Shown here one piece after another: positions 24,574 through 33,618 of a DNA stretch of 64,000 bases. The translations under genes were made by a program, and so were the position numbers. Below the pieces are notes generated by a model. The model did no database searches. It saw only the letters and a program-made list of their open reading frames with translations, and had not been told where the DNA came from. Location of the stretch: positions 3,782,001-3,846,000 of the forward strand of contig OY762444.1 of NCBI GenBank assembly GCA_963665735.1, given 5' to 3'. How positions within the stretch are numbered: position 1 is the first letter of the stretch; each line of letters starts with the position of its first letter. Source of the stretch: CATOSK01 sp963665735 (GTDB lineage Bacteria; Chloroflexota; Dehalococcoidia; Lucifugimonadales; UBA3495).

Positions 24574-26574
24574 CTATTGGCGTTCCAGCAGGATGTTGCC
24601 AAGGGCGTCAACGCGGCCGGCCCAGCCCGGCGAGATTACCACCGTGGCATCAAGCTGCAAGACCAGGGCCGGCCCGGAAATCCGGTTGCCCGATTGCAGC
24701 AGTTCCCGGTCGTAAAGGCTGGTCAACAAGTTGCCTTCCGGGAAGGTTACTTCCACCCGTTCCAGCAGAGCCGCCGCCGGGTCGAGGCCGACTTCCGGCT
24801 GGGGTTGGGGGGCCGGCTTTTCCACCGGCACTTCCAGTTTCAAGCGAAGGTTGACGATTTCCACCGATTCCTGCCGGTCGGCGTAACCGAACCGTTGGCG
24901 GTGGGCCCGGAAAAACCGGCTGCCGATGGTGGCGGTCAAGTCTCCCCGGCGGGCCAGGTTGGGGCAGTCAACGGTTAACTCAAAGGACTGGCCCACGTAG
25001 CGAACATCGAGGAACCGGCGGGCCTTCATGCTGGTTTCCGGCAGCCCCTCGGCGGCTAATTCCCGGCGGGCCAGGTTCTCCATGCCGTGAAATTCCTCTT
25101 CCAAACGGGACTGGTTGATGTCGTCGCCCTGGAGCATCACGGTCCGGGAGTAATCTTTCACCACGTCGGCCACCGCCACGCCCAGGGCGGACAAAATTCC
25201 GGGATGGGGCGGAATCAACACCCGGGGAATGGCTAAGGATTGGGCTAACTCGCAACAGTGCATCGGCCCGGCGCCGCCGAAGGGAATCAAGGTGAACCGG
25301 CGGGGGTCGTAACCCCGTTCCAGGGAAATGGCGCGGATGGCCCGCTCCATTTTGGCGTTGACGACGCGGATGATGCCCAAGGCGGTTTCGCCGGCGGTGG
25401 CGGCAATGTCGGCGGCCAACTCTTCCATCAGCTCACGGGAACGGGACAGGTCAAGGGTCATCCGCCCGCCGAGGAAACGGTCGGGCCGGAGGCGTCCAAG
25501 GACCAGGTTGGCGTCGGTAACGGTGATGCGGTCGCCCTTGCCGTAGCAAGCCGGGCCGGGGTCGGCGCCGGCCGACTGCGGCCCCACCACCAGCGCGCCG
25601 CCGGAGTCCAGGCGGGCGATGGAACCGCCGCCGGCGCCGACGGTGTGAATTTCTATCATGGGGACGCTGATGGAATAGCCGCCGACGTTGGCTGAGGTGG
25701 TTTCCTTTATGCGTCCGGGGCACAGGGAAACGTCGGTGGAAGTGCCGCCCATGTCCAGGGTTATGATGTCGGGGAAACTGGCCTGGCAGCCGGTATGGAA
25801 GGCGCCCACCACACCGCCGGCCGGGCCGGATAGAATCGTCCGCACCGGCTGTTCGGCGGCAAGATGGGCGGTGATGCTGCCGCCCGACGATTGCATGATG
25901 CGAAGGTCACGGCCCAGGGCCTCTTCCAATTCGCGCAGGTAGCGGGCCATGACCGGGCCGACGTAGGAATTAACGACGACGGTGCTGGTGCGTTCGTATT
26001 CCCGGAACTCCGGCAAGACCCGGCTGGACAGGGAAATGAAGGGCGGGCCGGGCAACTGCTGCAAGGCCCGCAGCGTCATTTCTTCATGGGCCGGGTTCAG
26101 GAAGGAAAACAGGAAGGACACGGCAACCCCGTCAACCCCGGCCTCGGCAATCAGGGACATGAGCGCGGTCAGGGCCTCCGGGGAAAGGTCTTCCAGGATG
26201 TTGCCGTTGGGTTCCACCCGCTCCGGCAGCCCGAACCGCAGTTCCCACGGGGCCAGGGCCGGCGGGCGTTCCAGGTTCAGGTTGTAAAGTTCAGCGCGGC
26301 TTTGCCGGCCTATATCCAGAACGTCCTCAAACCCCAGGGTTGTGACCAGGGCGGTTCGGCCACCCTTGCCCTCCAGCAGGGCGTTGGTGGCAACCGTGGT
26401 GCCGTGGACGAAACCGGCGCCGGCAACGTCCAGTTCCGACACCGCTTGCTGCACGCCGCGGGAAGGGTTGTCCGGCGTGGAGGGCAGCTTGTGGACGCTC
26501 AGCCGGCCGTCGGTCAAGACTGCAACGTCGGTGAAGGTGCCGCCAACATCAATGCCGACTACGGTGTTGGACAT
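24574..26574 (-). CDS. hyuA: Hydantoinase A / oxoprolinase-family protein
   Basis: 666 residues with the ASKHA-type ATPase architecture: phosphate-1 loop VVGIDVGGTFTDVAVL at residues 4-19, LDMGGTSTDVSLC (phosphate-2) and FGGAGPMHCCELA (adenosine region). HGTTVATNALLEGKG follows the N-terminal lobe. HyuA binds ATP and, with HyuB, opens hydantoin or oxoproline rings. Order on the minus strand is alaX, macro, hyuA, a repeat array, PIG-L, GxxExxY, hyuB. Start ATG at 26574 is well conserved. Confidence 0.9.
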   Translation of the reverse strand: MSNTVVGIDVGGTFTDVAVLTDGRLSVHKLPSTPDNPSRGVQQAVSELDVAGAGFVHGTTVATNALLEGKGGRTALVTTLGFEDVLDIGRQSRAELYNLNLERPPALAPWELRFGLPERVEPNGNILEDLSPEALTALMSLIAEAGVDGVAVSFLFSFLNPAHEEMTLRALQQLPGPPFISLSSRVLPEFREYERTSTVVVNSYVGPVMARYLRELEEALGRDLRIMQSSGGSITAHLAAEQPVRTILSGPAGGVVGAFHTGCQASFPDIITLDMGGTSTDVSLCPGRIKETTSANVGGYSISVPMIEIHTVGAGGGSIARLDSGGALVVGPQSAGADPGPACYGKGDRITVTDANLVLGRLRPDRFLGGRMTLDLSRSRELMEELAADIAATAGETALGIIRVVNAKMERAIRAISLERGYDPRRFTLIPFGGAGPMHCCELAQSLAIPRVLIPPHPGILSALGVAVADVVKDYSRTVMLQGDDINQSRLEEEFHGMENLARRELAAEGLPETSMKARRFLDVRYVGQSFELTVDCPNLARRGDLTATIGSRFFRAHRQRFGYADRQESVEIVNLRLKLEVPVEKPAPQPQPEVGLDPAAALLERVEVTFPEGNLLTSLYDRELLQSGNRISGPALVLQLDATVVISPGWAGRVDALGNILLERQ

Positions 26575-26641
26575 ATCTACCCGGCTACCGGAAAGACCGG
26601 AATCAAGGAAATGGCGGCGGGAATGCGACGGCGGTTGACCA

Positions 26642-27166
<525 letters not shown>

Positions 27167-27190
27167 GTTCGATTCCCAAGTCCGGCGGCC

Positions 27191-27901
27191 CTAACTTTCC
27201 AGGGCGATGCGGAGACGTTTGTTGGAGCGCCCTTTGCTTTCGTGGCCCATGACCTTGATGGGGCCGACTTCGCGGGTGTTGGCGACGTGGGTGCCGCCGT
27301 CGGCCTGCAAGTCCAGCCCGCTAATGTCAATGGTTCTGACCTCGGTGACGGCGGCGGGCAGCAGGTTGATTTTGGTGCGAATCAAGTCCGGGTGCTGGTC
27401 GGCTTCGGCGCGGGCCAGGTTGCCAACGTGAATATCCCGCGCGGCGCCGACTTCGGCGTTGATGCGGTCCTGGACTTCCTGGGCGAACTCGGCGGTCATG
27501 TTTTCCAACTCGAAGTCCATGCGGGCCGCGCCGGGCTGCATATCGCCGCCGGTGACTTTGGCGCCGTAATCCCGCCAGACCACGCCGCAAAGGATATGCA
27601 GCGCGGTGTGCGTCCGCATCAGCAGGTAACGGCGTTCCCAGTCAATGCGGCCCTGCACCTGGGCGCCCACCGGGGGCAAAGGGCCGTCAATGCGGTGGAC
27701 GATTTTGCCTTCCGAGCGTCCTACCCGGGTCACCGGGTACTCTTCGCCGTTGCTGACCAGCAGTCCGGTGTCGCAGGGCTGGCCGCCGCCGCCGATGTAA
27801 AAGGCGGTGCGGTCGAGCACTACGCCGTCCTCGGTGGATTCGACCACCGTGGCGTCAAATTCTTGCAGGTAACTGTCCTCGTGGAACAATAGCTCAGTCA
27901 T
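27191..27901 (-). CDS. alaX: Alanyl-tRNA editing protein (AlaX type)
   Basis: 236 residues resembling the AlaRS editing domain with its own N-terminal beta-barrel: FYIGGGGQPCDTG, then zinc motif H-T-A-L-H, and LDLQADGGTHVANTREVGPI. It hydrolyses mischarged Ser- or Gly-tRNAAla in trans. In the second motif the usual Cys of C-G-G-T-H is Asp (D-G-G-T-H), which alters one expected zinc ligand. I believe this variant exists in other AlaX proteins. First gene of the minus-strand series; a TATAAT box lies 43 bp upstream. Confidence 0.87.
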   Translation of the reverse strand: MTELLFHEDSYLQEFDATVVESTEDGVVLDRTAFYIGGGGQPCDTGLLVSNGEEYPVTRVGRSEGKIVHRIDGPLPPVGAQVQGRIDWERRYLLMRTHTALHILCGVVWRDYGAKVTGGDMQPGAARMDFELENMTAEFAQEVQDRINAEVGAARDIHVGNLARAEADQHPDLIRTKINLLPAAVTEVRTIDISGLDLQADGGTHVANTREVGPIKVMGHESKGRSNKRLRIALES

Positions 27902-27943
27902 GGATTGTCTGACTCCGAACTTTGGAAAGGTTAGCCAGGGACT

Positions 27944-27949
27944 ATTATA
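27944..27949 (-). promoter_or_regulatory. Candidate -10 box for alaX
   Basis: Perfect TATAAT on the minus strand, 43 bp before the alaX start, in the divergent alaX-dnaN gap. A matching -35 is weak (TTGGAT at 15-bp spacing). No DnaA boxes are seen in this gap. Confidence 0.35.
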
Positions 27950-28060
27950 GCAAACCCAGCGTTAATCCAATGCGTTTCCCTTGCTTATGACTCCGCAAAG
28001 TTGTCATACTATCCGCGCGGTGCCATAATACCGCCTACTAAAATTACGGTGCATTAGACG

Positions 28061-29200
28061 ATGAAACTTGCTTGCCTTCGAGACAACCTGAGCCGCGCCC
28101 TGGCCGTGGTGGGCCGGGCAGTCGCTACCCGGGCCACGCTGCCCATTACGCAGAATGTCCTGCTGACCACCAATCAATCCATGCTCAAGTTGTCGGCGAC
28201 GAACCTGGAAATGGCTATGACCACGTGGATACTGGCCGACATCCAGGAAGAAGGTTCCATCACCGTTCCGGCCCGGCTGCTTACCGAGTTCGTCAACTCC
28301 CTGTCGGGGAACCAGGTTGACCTGGAAGTTTCCCCGGACAGCGGCGTATTGCAAGTGACCTGCGGTTCGGCCAACGCCCGGATTCACGGCGCGGACGCCA
28401 GCGAGTTTCCGCCCATCCCAACGGTTGATGAGGGGGTGGCGGCCAACATAGACCCCCACACCTTCCGCTCGGCGATAACCCGCGTTGCTTTTGCCGCCGC
28501 CACCGAGGAATCGCGGCCCGTCCTGACCGGCGTGGAGGTCAAGCTGGAGGGCAGCAAGTTCACCTTGGCCGCCGCCGACGGGTTCCGGCTGGCGGTGCAG
28601 CATGGCCCGCTGGCTTTCCCGGTGGAGTCGGAGACGGTGGTAATTGTGCCGGCCCGCGCCTTGAACGAACTCAACCGCCTGCTGTCGGACCAGGAGGACA
28701 CGGTGCATATCACCATGACCCCGGCCAAGGGGCAGGTGATGTTCCGCACCGGGGGGGTTGAGCTGGTTTCCCAGCTGCTCCAGGGTTCTTTCCCCAACTA
28801 TGAGCAGTTGATTCCCCAGAGCTACCAGACCCGCGCCGTCTTTGACCTCCAGAACCTGTTGGGGGCCACCCGCACCGCGGCCATATTCGCCCGGGACGGC
28901 AGCAACATCATCCGGCTTCAACTGGAGGCTGAGGCCGAGGGTGAGATGGCCGGCAAGGCGATAATCTCGGCCCGTTCAGAGGAAGTGGGGGACAACCAGA
29001 ACGAAGTTATGGCTGAAACCCTGGAAGGCGGGGAGGCCAAGATCGCGTTCAACAGCCGCTATCTCCAGGATGTTTTGGCAGTGTTGGAACGGGGCCAGGT
29101 GGCCGTGGAAACGACCACGCCGTCCAGCCCCGGCGTGTTCAAGCCCACCGACTCGGAAGACTACGTTCACGTGGTAATGCCCATGTTCGTCCAGTGGTAG
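28061..29200 (+). CDS. dnaN: DNA polymerase III beta sliding clamp
   Basis: 379 residues, full length for the beta clamp. It shows three repeated clamp domains; AATEESRPVLTGVEVKLEGSKFTLAAADGFRLAV is the highly conserved central part, and the end DSEDYVHVVMPMFVQW resembles the canonical MPMRL-type terminus. It tethers replicative and translesion polymerases to DNA. The gene is not beside dnaA or recF here. The ImuB-like protein at 39211 has a QSSLF motif that would bind this clamp. The upstream gap has no clear ribosome site for the ATG. Confidence 0.93.
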   Translation: MKLACLRDNLSRALAVVGRAVATRATLPITQNVLLTTNQSMLKLSATNLEMAMTTWILADIQEEGSITVPARLLTEFVNSLSGNQVDLEVSPDSGVLQVTCGSANARIHGADASEFPPIPTVDEGVAANIDPHTFRSAITRVAFAAATEESRPVLTGVEVKLEGSKFTLAAADGFRLAVQHGPLAFPVESETVVIVPARALNELNRLLSDQEDTVHITMTPAKGQVMFRTGGVELVSQLLQGSFPNYEQLIPQSYQTRAVFDLQNLLGATRTAAIFARDGSNIIRLQLEAEAEGEMAGKAIISARSEEVGDNQNEVMAETLEGGEAKIAFNSRYLQDVLAVLERGQVAVETTTPSSPGVFKPTDSEDYVHVVMPMFVQW

Positions 29201-29222
29201 CGGGCGCTTGGGGGAACCCCGT

Positions 29223-29771
29223 ATGACTGTTTTACCCGTGCCGCTCTTGCCGGACCCGGTGGGGGCCGGACGATTACAAAGCGCCGAAAAACGCCGGGAA
29301 ATGAGCCGGCGGTTCATCATACAGGCCCGCAACGAATTGGCCGAGGGCAATCGGTTGCAGGCCGGGGAAAAGGCTTGGGGCGCCGTCGCCCAGCACTTGA
29401 AGATAGTTGGCCAGGAAAGAGGGTGGATGCATACGTCCCACCGCCAACTGGAAAGCATCGGACGGCATATCCGGGCGGAGTATCCTGACTTGGCGAACGG
29501 CGAACTGGCCGATGCCCTATCGGACGCGTACTATGTCGGGTACATCAACTCGTTCCGTGACCAGGAAGACCACGAGCGGATAGAGGAACTGGTGGATGAC
29601 GTTGAACAGATGTTGCCCCTCTTGGAACGCCTGGCTACGGAAGCCGCCGAAAACCCGCGCGCCTTTGAAATCGAGAGCATTGGGCAGCGCAGGCAATTGC
29701 GGGAAGTGACCGGGGATAGGACGCTGGACGTTGGCAGCCAGTCCGCCGTTGGTTTTTCTCTGCGCCATTAG
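29223..29771 (+). CDS. HEPN/PaREP1-like helical protein
   Basis: 182 residues, mostly helical. The segment SRRFIIQARNELAEGNRLQAGEKAWGAVAQHLKIVGQERGWMHTSHRQLESIGRHI has the look of a HEPN or PaREP1-type domain, but the HEPN RNase motif R-x(4-6)-H is not clear. A second acidic helix (DQEDHERIEELVDDVEQMLPLLERL) follows. ATG 29223 with GGGGGAA upstream is preferred over TTG 29208. It begins 22 bp after dnaN and is probably co-transcribed. Function is unknown; nucleotide-transferase or toxin roles known for HEPN proteins are only possibilities. Confidence 0.6.
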   Translation: MTVLPVPLLPDPVGAGRLQSAEKRREMSRRFIIQARNELAEGNRLQAGEKAWGAVAQHLKIVGQERGWMHTSHRQLESIGRHIRAEYPDLANGELADALSDAYYVGYINSFRDQEDHERIEELVDDVEQMLPLLERLATEAAENPRAFEIESIGQRRQLREVTGDRTLDVGSQSAVGFSLRH

Positions 29772-29833
29772 GCATCGGCGCTGTTGAGGCCGCCCCATCC
29801 CCATCGCCAAACTCGTCCGGCCGGGAATTGAGC

Positions 29834-30103
29834 ATGAATAATAACTACCAGTGGTACCACCGGGCAAAGCAGCGGGTTGAGGAATTTCTGCCCGAACTGG
29901 ATGGGGAACTGGAGGTTGAAGTGGAAGAGACTTCCATCACCCTCCACGAAGGCGGGGACGAATACCGCACCTTCGCCCTGAGTTTTTCCCACGCTTCCAA
30001 CCCCATGCTTTACTGGACGATGGAGGTTGAAACCTCCGACGACTTTATTGACAACCAACTGGAAGACGTGGTGCGCCGCATATACTTTCAACGGGTTGAA
30101 TGA
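29834..30103 (+). CDS. Small hypothetical acidic protein
   Basis: 89 residues, very acidic (ELDGELEVEVEETSITLHEGGDEYRTF), with a short C-terminal segment SDDFIDNQLEDVVRRIYFQRVE. No family recognised. ATG at 29834; a TTG two codons upstream is possible. It follows the HEPN-like gene by 62 bp on the same strand. Confidence 0.6.
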   Translation: MNNNYQWYHRAKQRVEEFLPELDGELEVEVEETSITLHEGGDEYRTFALSFSHASNPMLYWTMEVETSDDFIDNQLEDVVRRIYFQRVE

Positions 30104-30193
30104 CGGCCCGGCAACGGCCCGGGTCTTTGTCCTTCCCCGCCGCCGGGCATATACTGTACCCACTAACCAGAACGGGAAAGGCAAGGTGTTGAT

Positions 30194-31021
30194 ATGCCGG
30201 AGGAATCGGGCCGGCTGGCCGGCAAGGTCTGCATCGTAACCGGGGCCGGGGCCACCGCCAGCGGCGACTTCGTGGGCATCGGCCAGGCGATTTCCATACT
30301 GTTCGCGCGACAGGGTGCCAAGGTGCTGCTGGTTGACCGGGACGAACCCAACGGCCAGACTACCCTGGCTTCCATCCGGGAAGAAGGCGGCGAGGCCTCC
30401 CTGTTTGTCGGCGACGTGACCAGCAGCGACGATTGCCTTGAAATGGTCAACGCTGCGGTGTCCCAATTCGGGCAGGTCAACGTGCTGATTAACAACGTGG
30501 GCATCAGCGGCCCCGGCTCCGTCACCGAGGTTGAGGAAGACCTGTGGGATACCGTCATTGACGTGAACCTGAAAAGCGTCATGCTGACCAGCAAGCACGC
30601 CATCCCGAAGATGATTGAATCCGGCGGCGGGTCCATCGTCAACCTTTCCTCAATTGTCGGGCTGCGGGCCGGCAGCGGCCGCCCCAGCCATCCTTACGCC
30701 GCATCCAAGGGCGGAATCATCGGGTTGAGCAATTCAATGGCGGTGCATTACGGGCGGGACAACGTGCGGGTGAACTGCATCGCGCCCGGCCACGTCCACA
30801 GCCCGATGGTGGCCCGGCACACTTCCCAGGAAATGCTGGACTTGCGCCGCAGGGCCGGGCCGTTGGGCACCGAAGGCACACCTTGGGACGTGGCTTATGC
30901 CGCCCTTTTCCTGGCGTCGGACGAGGCCCGCTGGATTTCCGGCGTAACCCTGCCGGTGGACGCCGGGCTGCTGGCGGCTACGCCCCTGGCGATGTTTCCC
31001 CACCTGCGCGACCCGGAATAG
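30194..31021 (+). CDS. SDR-family oxidoreductase
   Basis: 275 residues. Rossmann-fold SDR with a 7-residue insertion in the nucleotide-binding loop: CIVTGAGATASGDFVGIGQAIS instead of the usual TGxxxGIG. The structural motif is NNVG, catalytic Ser lies in NLSSIVG, and Y-x-x-x-K is YAASKGG. LLVDRDEP places an acid after the second strand, favouring NAD(H). Relatives include 3-ketoacyl reductases and glucose/cyclohexanol dehydrogenases; the substrate is unknown. AAGGTG lies ahead of the ATG. Confidence 0.87.
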   Translation: MPEESGRLAGKVCIVTGAGATASGDFVGIGQAISILFARQGAKVLLVDRDEPNGQTTLASIREEGGEASLFVGDVTSSDDCLEMVNAAVSQFGQVNVLINNVGISGPGSVTEVEEDLWDTVIDVNLKSVMLTSKHAIPKMIESGGGSIVNLSSIVGLRAGSGRPSHPYAASKGGIIGLSNSMAVHYGRDNVRVNCIAPGHVHSPMVARHTSQEMLDLRRRAGPLGTEGTPWDVAYAALFLASDEARWISGVTLPVDAGLLAATPLAMFPHLRDPE

Positions 31022-31120
31022 GCATAAACGTCCCTAACCCCTAGCGCATGGTGAAAAATCATTCCGGCGCAGGCCGGTATGCAGGACTCTGGCCGTTGAG
31101 TATGCTGTTTTGCGCTTGGC

Positions 31121-31179
31121 ATTTCTGGATTCCGGCCCCGTATCGTGGTACGGGGCGGGCTTTTCGCCGGAATGACGGA
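31121..31179. repeat. REP C copy with internal insertion
   Basis: Half sites ATTTCTGGATTCCGGC and TTCGCCGGAATGACGG are separated by a CCCGTATCGTGGTACGGGGCGG hairpin. A GTGGTACGG-AGCAGGCTTTTCGC relic recurs at 44402. Confidence 0.55.
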
Positions 31180-31256
31180 TTGGGGGCAAAAACTCCCTCT
31201 CCCTATGGGGGTGAGGGTGGAAACCCCGGTAGTTTAGTCTCAAAGAGGGAATTTCG

Positions 31257-32015
31257 ATGGACGGACAAAGGAAGGTGGCGATTGTCACCGGGGCCGGCAC
31301 CGGCATCGGGCAACGGTCGGCCTTGGCCCTGCTGGCCGAGGGCTACGCCGTAACCCTGGCCGGACGCCGCGCCGCCCTGCTGGAGGAGACGGCAACGCAA
31401 GCCGGCCCCCTGGCTTCCAACGCTTTGGTGGTTCCCACCGACGTTGCCGACCCCGATTCGGTGGCGGCCCTGTTCGCCCAGACCGTCGAGGCTTTCGGGC
31501 GGGTGGACGTGGTTTTCAACAACGCCGGAATCAGTGCGCCGCCTATACCCCTGGAAGAGCTGACCGTTGACCAGTGGAAAGCGGTGGTGGACGTGAACCT
31601 GACCGGGGCGTTTCTCTGCACCCAGGAAGCCTTCCGAATTATGAAAGACCAGGAACCACGGGGCGGACGCATCATCAACAACGGCTCGGTTTCGGCCTAC
31701 GTTCCCCGGCCCAATACCGCGCCCTACACCGCCACCAAGCACGCCATGACCGGGCTGACCCGCTCAACGTCGCTGGATGGGCGCAAGTATGACATCGCCT
31801 GCGGCCAGATTGACATTGGCAACGCCGACACCGACATGGCCGCCGTGTTCAAGACCGGGGTTCCGCAGGCCAACGGTCAAATCGCCGTTGAGCCGGTGAT
31901 GGACGCGGACAACGTGGCGCAGGCCGTGGTGTATATGGCCGGCCTGCCCCTGGACGCCAACGTGCAGTTTATGACCGTCATGGCTACCAAAATGCCCTTT
32001 ATCGGGCGCGGCTAG
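31257..32015 (+). CDS. SDR-family oxidoreductase
   Basis: 252 residues. The cofactor motif AIVTGAGTGIG at the N-terminus, NNAG at mid-protein, catalytic Ser in NNGSVSAYV, and Tyr/Lys in YTATKHA identify a classical SDR. TLAGRRAALL, with Arg pair after the second strand, favours NADP(H). C-terminal QFMTVMATKMPFIGRG is typical of a subgroup annotated as 3-oxoacyl reductases or short-chain alcohol dehydrogenases. GAGGGA precedes the ATG. It lies in a loose cluster with another SDR and two hydrolases. Confidence 0.88.
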   Translation: MDGQRKVAIVTGAGTGIGQRSALALLAEGYAVTLAGRRAALLEETATQAGPLASNALVVPTDVADPDSVAALFAQTVEAFGRVDVVFNNAGISAPPIPLEELTVDQWKAVVDVNLTGAFLCTQEAFRIMKDQEPRGGRIINNGSVSAYVPRPNTAPYTATKHAMTGLTRSTSLDGRKYDIACGQIDIGNADTDMAAVFKTGVPQANGQIAVEPVMDADNVAQAVVYMAGLPLDANVQFMTVMATKMPFIGRG

Positions 32016-32075
32016 GCGTGAAATTTCCTCGTCCGATTAGACCCTCGGAGACCGCATCCGTGGAGGTGAATTCCC

Positions 32076-32945
32076 ATGCTGGTTGACCTGATTGATTTCC
32101 AGACCGCCGACGGCGTGACCCTGGACGGGATTTTCTGCGCCCCGGCGGAGGACGCAACGCCGTCCGGCCCGGTGGACGCCGTTTTGCTGGTTCACGGTAG
32201 CGGGGGAAACTTCTACCGCGGCACCACCAAGGCGATGGCCGCCGACCTCTCCGCCCAAGGTTATGCCTGTCTAGCCATCAACACCAAGGGCCACGACACC
32301 GTTTGGCTTAACCAAGCCGACGGCCAATATCACGGCAACGCCAACGAAATCCTGGATAACAGCCGCCTGGACTTGAAAGCTGGCGTTGACTGGCTTTGGG
32401 AACGCGGCTACCGGCGCATCGCCCTGTTGGGTCACAGCATGGGGGCGGTCAAGGTGGCTTACTATGCCGCCGCCGAGCAGGACCCACGGGTTGCGACGGT
32501 CATCCCCGTTTCGCCGGTGCGCCTGTCCTATACCTACTACATGGAATCGGAGGCGGCGGAGGAATTTCAGGCCAACATCCAACGGGCCGATGAAATGGAA
32601 GCGGAAGACCGGGCATTGGATTTGATGGCGGTCAAATTTCCCATCCCGCAGATGTTCAGCGCGGCGTCGTACCTGGATAAGCACGGCCCGGCGGAGCGGT
32701 ACAACCTGGTTACGCTGGCGCCCCGGATAACCGTTCCCATGCTTATCATCGCCGGGGAGTTGGAAACCCACGTCCGGCTGCGGGACTGCGCCAGGGACGT
32801 GGCGACGGCGGCCATCAACAGCCCGCGGGCCGAGTACGTCATCATTCCCGGCGGCGACCACGCCTTGAACAACAACACCGCTGCGGCGTCGGCAGCGGCT
32901 CTGCGCTGGTTGGCGGAGCTTTCGCTGGAAACGGCGGGGGTGTAA
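32076..32945 (+). CDS. Alpha/beta hydrolase
   Basis: 289 residues. LLVHGSGGNFYRG is the oxyanion-hole loop, LLGHSMGAVKVAYYAA the nucleophile elbow (Ser in G-H-S-M-G), and PGGDHALNN the catalytic His; the acid is probably in IAGELETHVR. GGAGGTGA lies 8 nt before the ATG. It starts 60 bp after the SDR gene and may form an operon with it. Substrate unknown; an esterase or lipase-like role is inferred. Confidence 0.82.
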   Translation: MLVDLIDFQTADGVTLDGIFCAPAEDATPSGPVDAVLLVHGSGGNFYRGTTKAMAADLSAQGYACLAINTKGHDTVWLNQADGQYHGNANEILDNSRLDLKAGVDWLWERGYRRIALLGHSMGAVKVAYYAAAEQDPRVATVIPVSPVRLSYTYYMESEAAEEFQANIQRADEMEAEDRALDLMAVKFPIPQMFSAASYLDKHGPAERYNLVTLAPRITVPMLIIAGELETHVRLRDCARDVATAAINSPRAEYVIIPGGDHALNNNTAAASAAALRWLAELSLETAGV

Positions 32946-32975
32946 GTCCCTCGTCGTCCCTTCCCCAATGGACGT

Positions 32976-33018
32976 CACCCCCACCCTAGCCCTCCCCCTT
33001 CGAGGGGGAGGGGATTTC
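32976..33018. repeat. Poly-C palindrome
   Basis: CCCTCCCCCT-tcg-AGGGGGAGGGGATTTC, 31 bp after the hydrolase stop, terminator-like. Confidence 0.6.
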
Positions 33019-33041
33019 TTGCAGGCGCCTTGACTCATCCC

Positions 33042-33478
33042 AAAGGATGTATCGTTATACTGGCGCAGGCCAGCATCCGGGATTCCTTGCCCGTTTGGAC
33101 GTTGTTGCAGGCTTAGGATTTCTGGATTCCGGCTTTCGCCGGAATGACGGTAGTTGCGGCGAGGGTAGGGGATTTTTTGCGGGGAGCTTTGGCCCATCAG
33201 AAAGGATGTATCGTCATGCCGGCGCGGGTTGGTATCCAGGATTCCTTGCCCGTTTGGACGTTGTTGCAGGCTTAGGATTTCTGGATTCCGGCTTTCGCCG
33301 GAATGACGGTAGTTGCGGCGAGGGTAAGGGATTTTTTGCGGGGAGCTTTGGGCCATCAGAAAGGATGTATCGTCATGCCGGCGCGGTCTGGTGTCCAGGA
33401 TTCCTTGCCCGTTTGGACGTTGTTGCGGGCTTAGGATTTCTGGATTCCGGCTTTCGCCGGAATGACGGGTTGGAGACG
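33042..33478. repeat. Tandem array of three 159-bp units
   Basis: The motif AAAGGATGTATCGT occurs at 33042, 33201 and 33360, giving a constant 159-bp period. Each unit includes GATTCCTTGCCCGTTTGGAC and a REP C hairpin (33117, 33276, 33437). The units are nearly identical, so recent duplication is likely. The 673-bp gap has no gene; open frames through it are repeat artefacts. Confidence 0.8.
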
Positions 33479-33497
33479 CTGGAATGACGGTGGTTCG

Positions 33498-33540
33498 ACC
33501 CCCACCCTAACCCTCCCCCTAGACAGGGGGAGGGGATTTT
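33498..33540. repeat. Poly-C palindrome
   Basis: CCCTCCCCCT-agac-AGGGGGAGGGGATTTT directly after the tandem array. Confidence 0.6.
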
Positions 33541-33618
33541 GCAGCGGAAGGGCAAGATGAGAGTAAAAGCTTACCCTTCTCCCTTGGGAAAGAGAGCCGG
33601 GGTGAGTGCGAAAAGTTT

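Noticed and set aside
24304..24978. Open frame over the tandem repeat and the hyuA 3' end
   Set aside because: Composed of repeat translation followed by antisense hyuA; no coding support.
27902..28060. Possible replication origin beside dnaN
   Set aside because: No dnaA, recF or gyrase neighbours and no DnaA-box-like TTATCCACA clusters are visible.
32271..33356. Open frame of 361 codons containing repeated HSGESRNPEI segments
   Set aside because: It runs antisense through a hydrolase gene and then translates the tandem REP array; the repeated peptide is the REP signature, not a protein repeat.
33042..33478. Regularly spaced direct repeats that might be a CRISPR array
   Set aside because: The whole 159-bp unit is repeated, with no variable spacers, and the palindromic part is a genome-wide REP. 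No cas genes are present.
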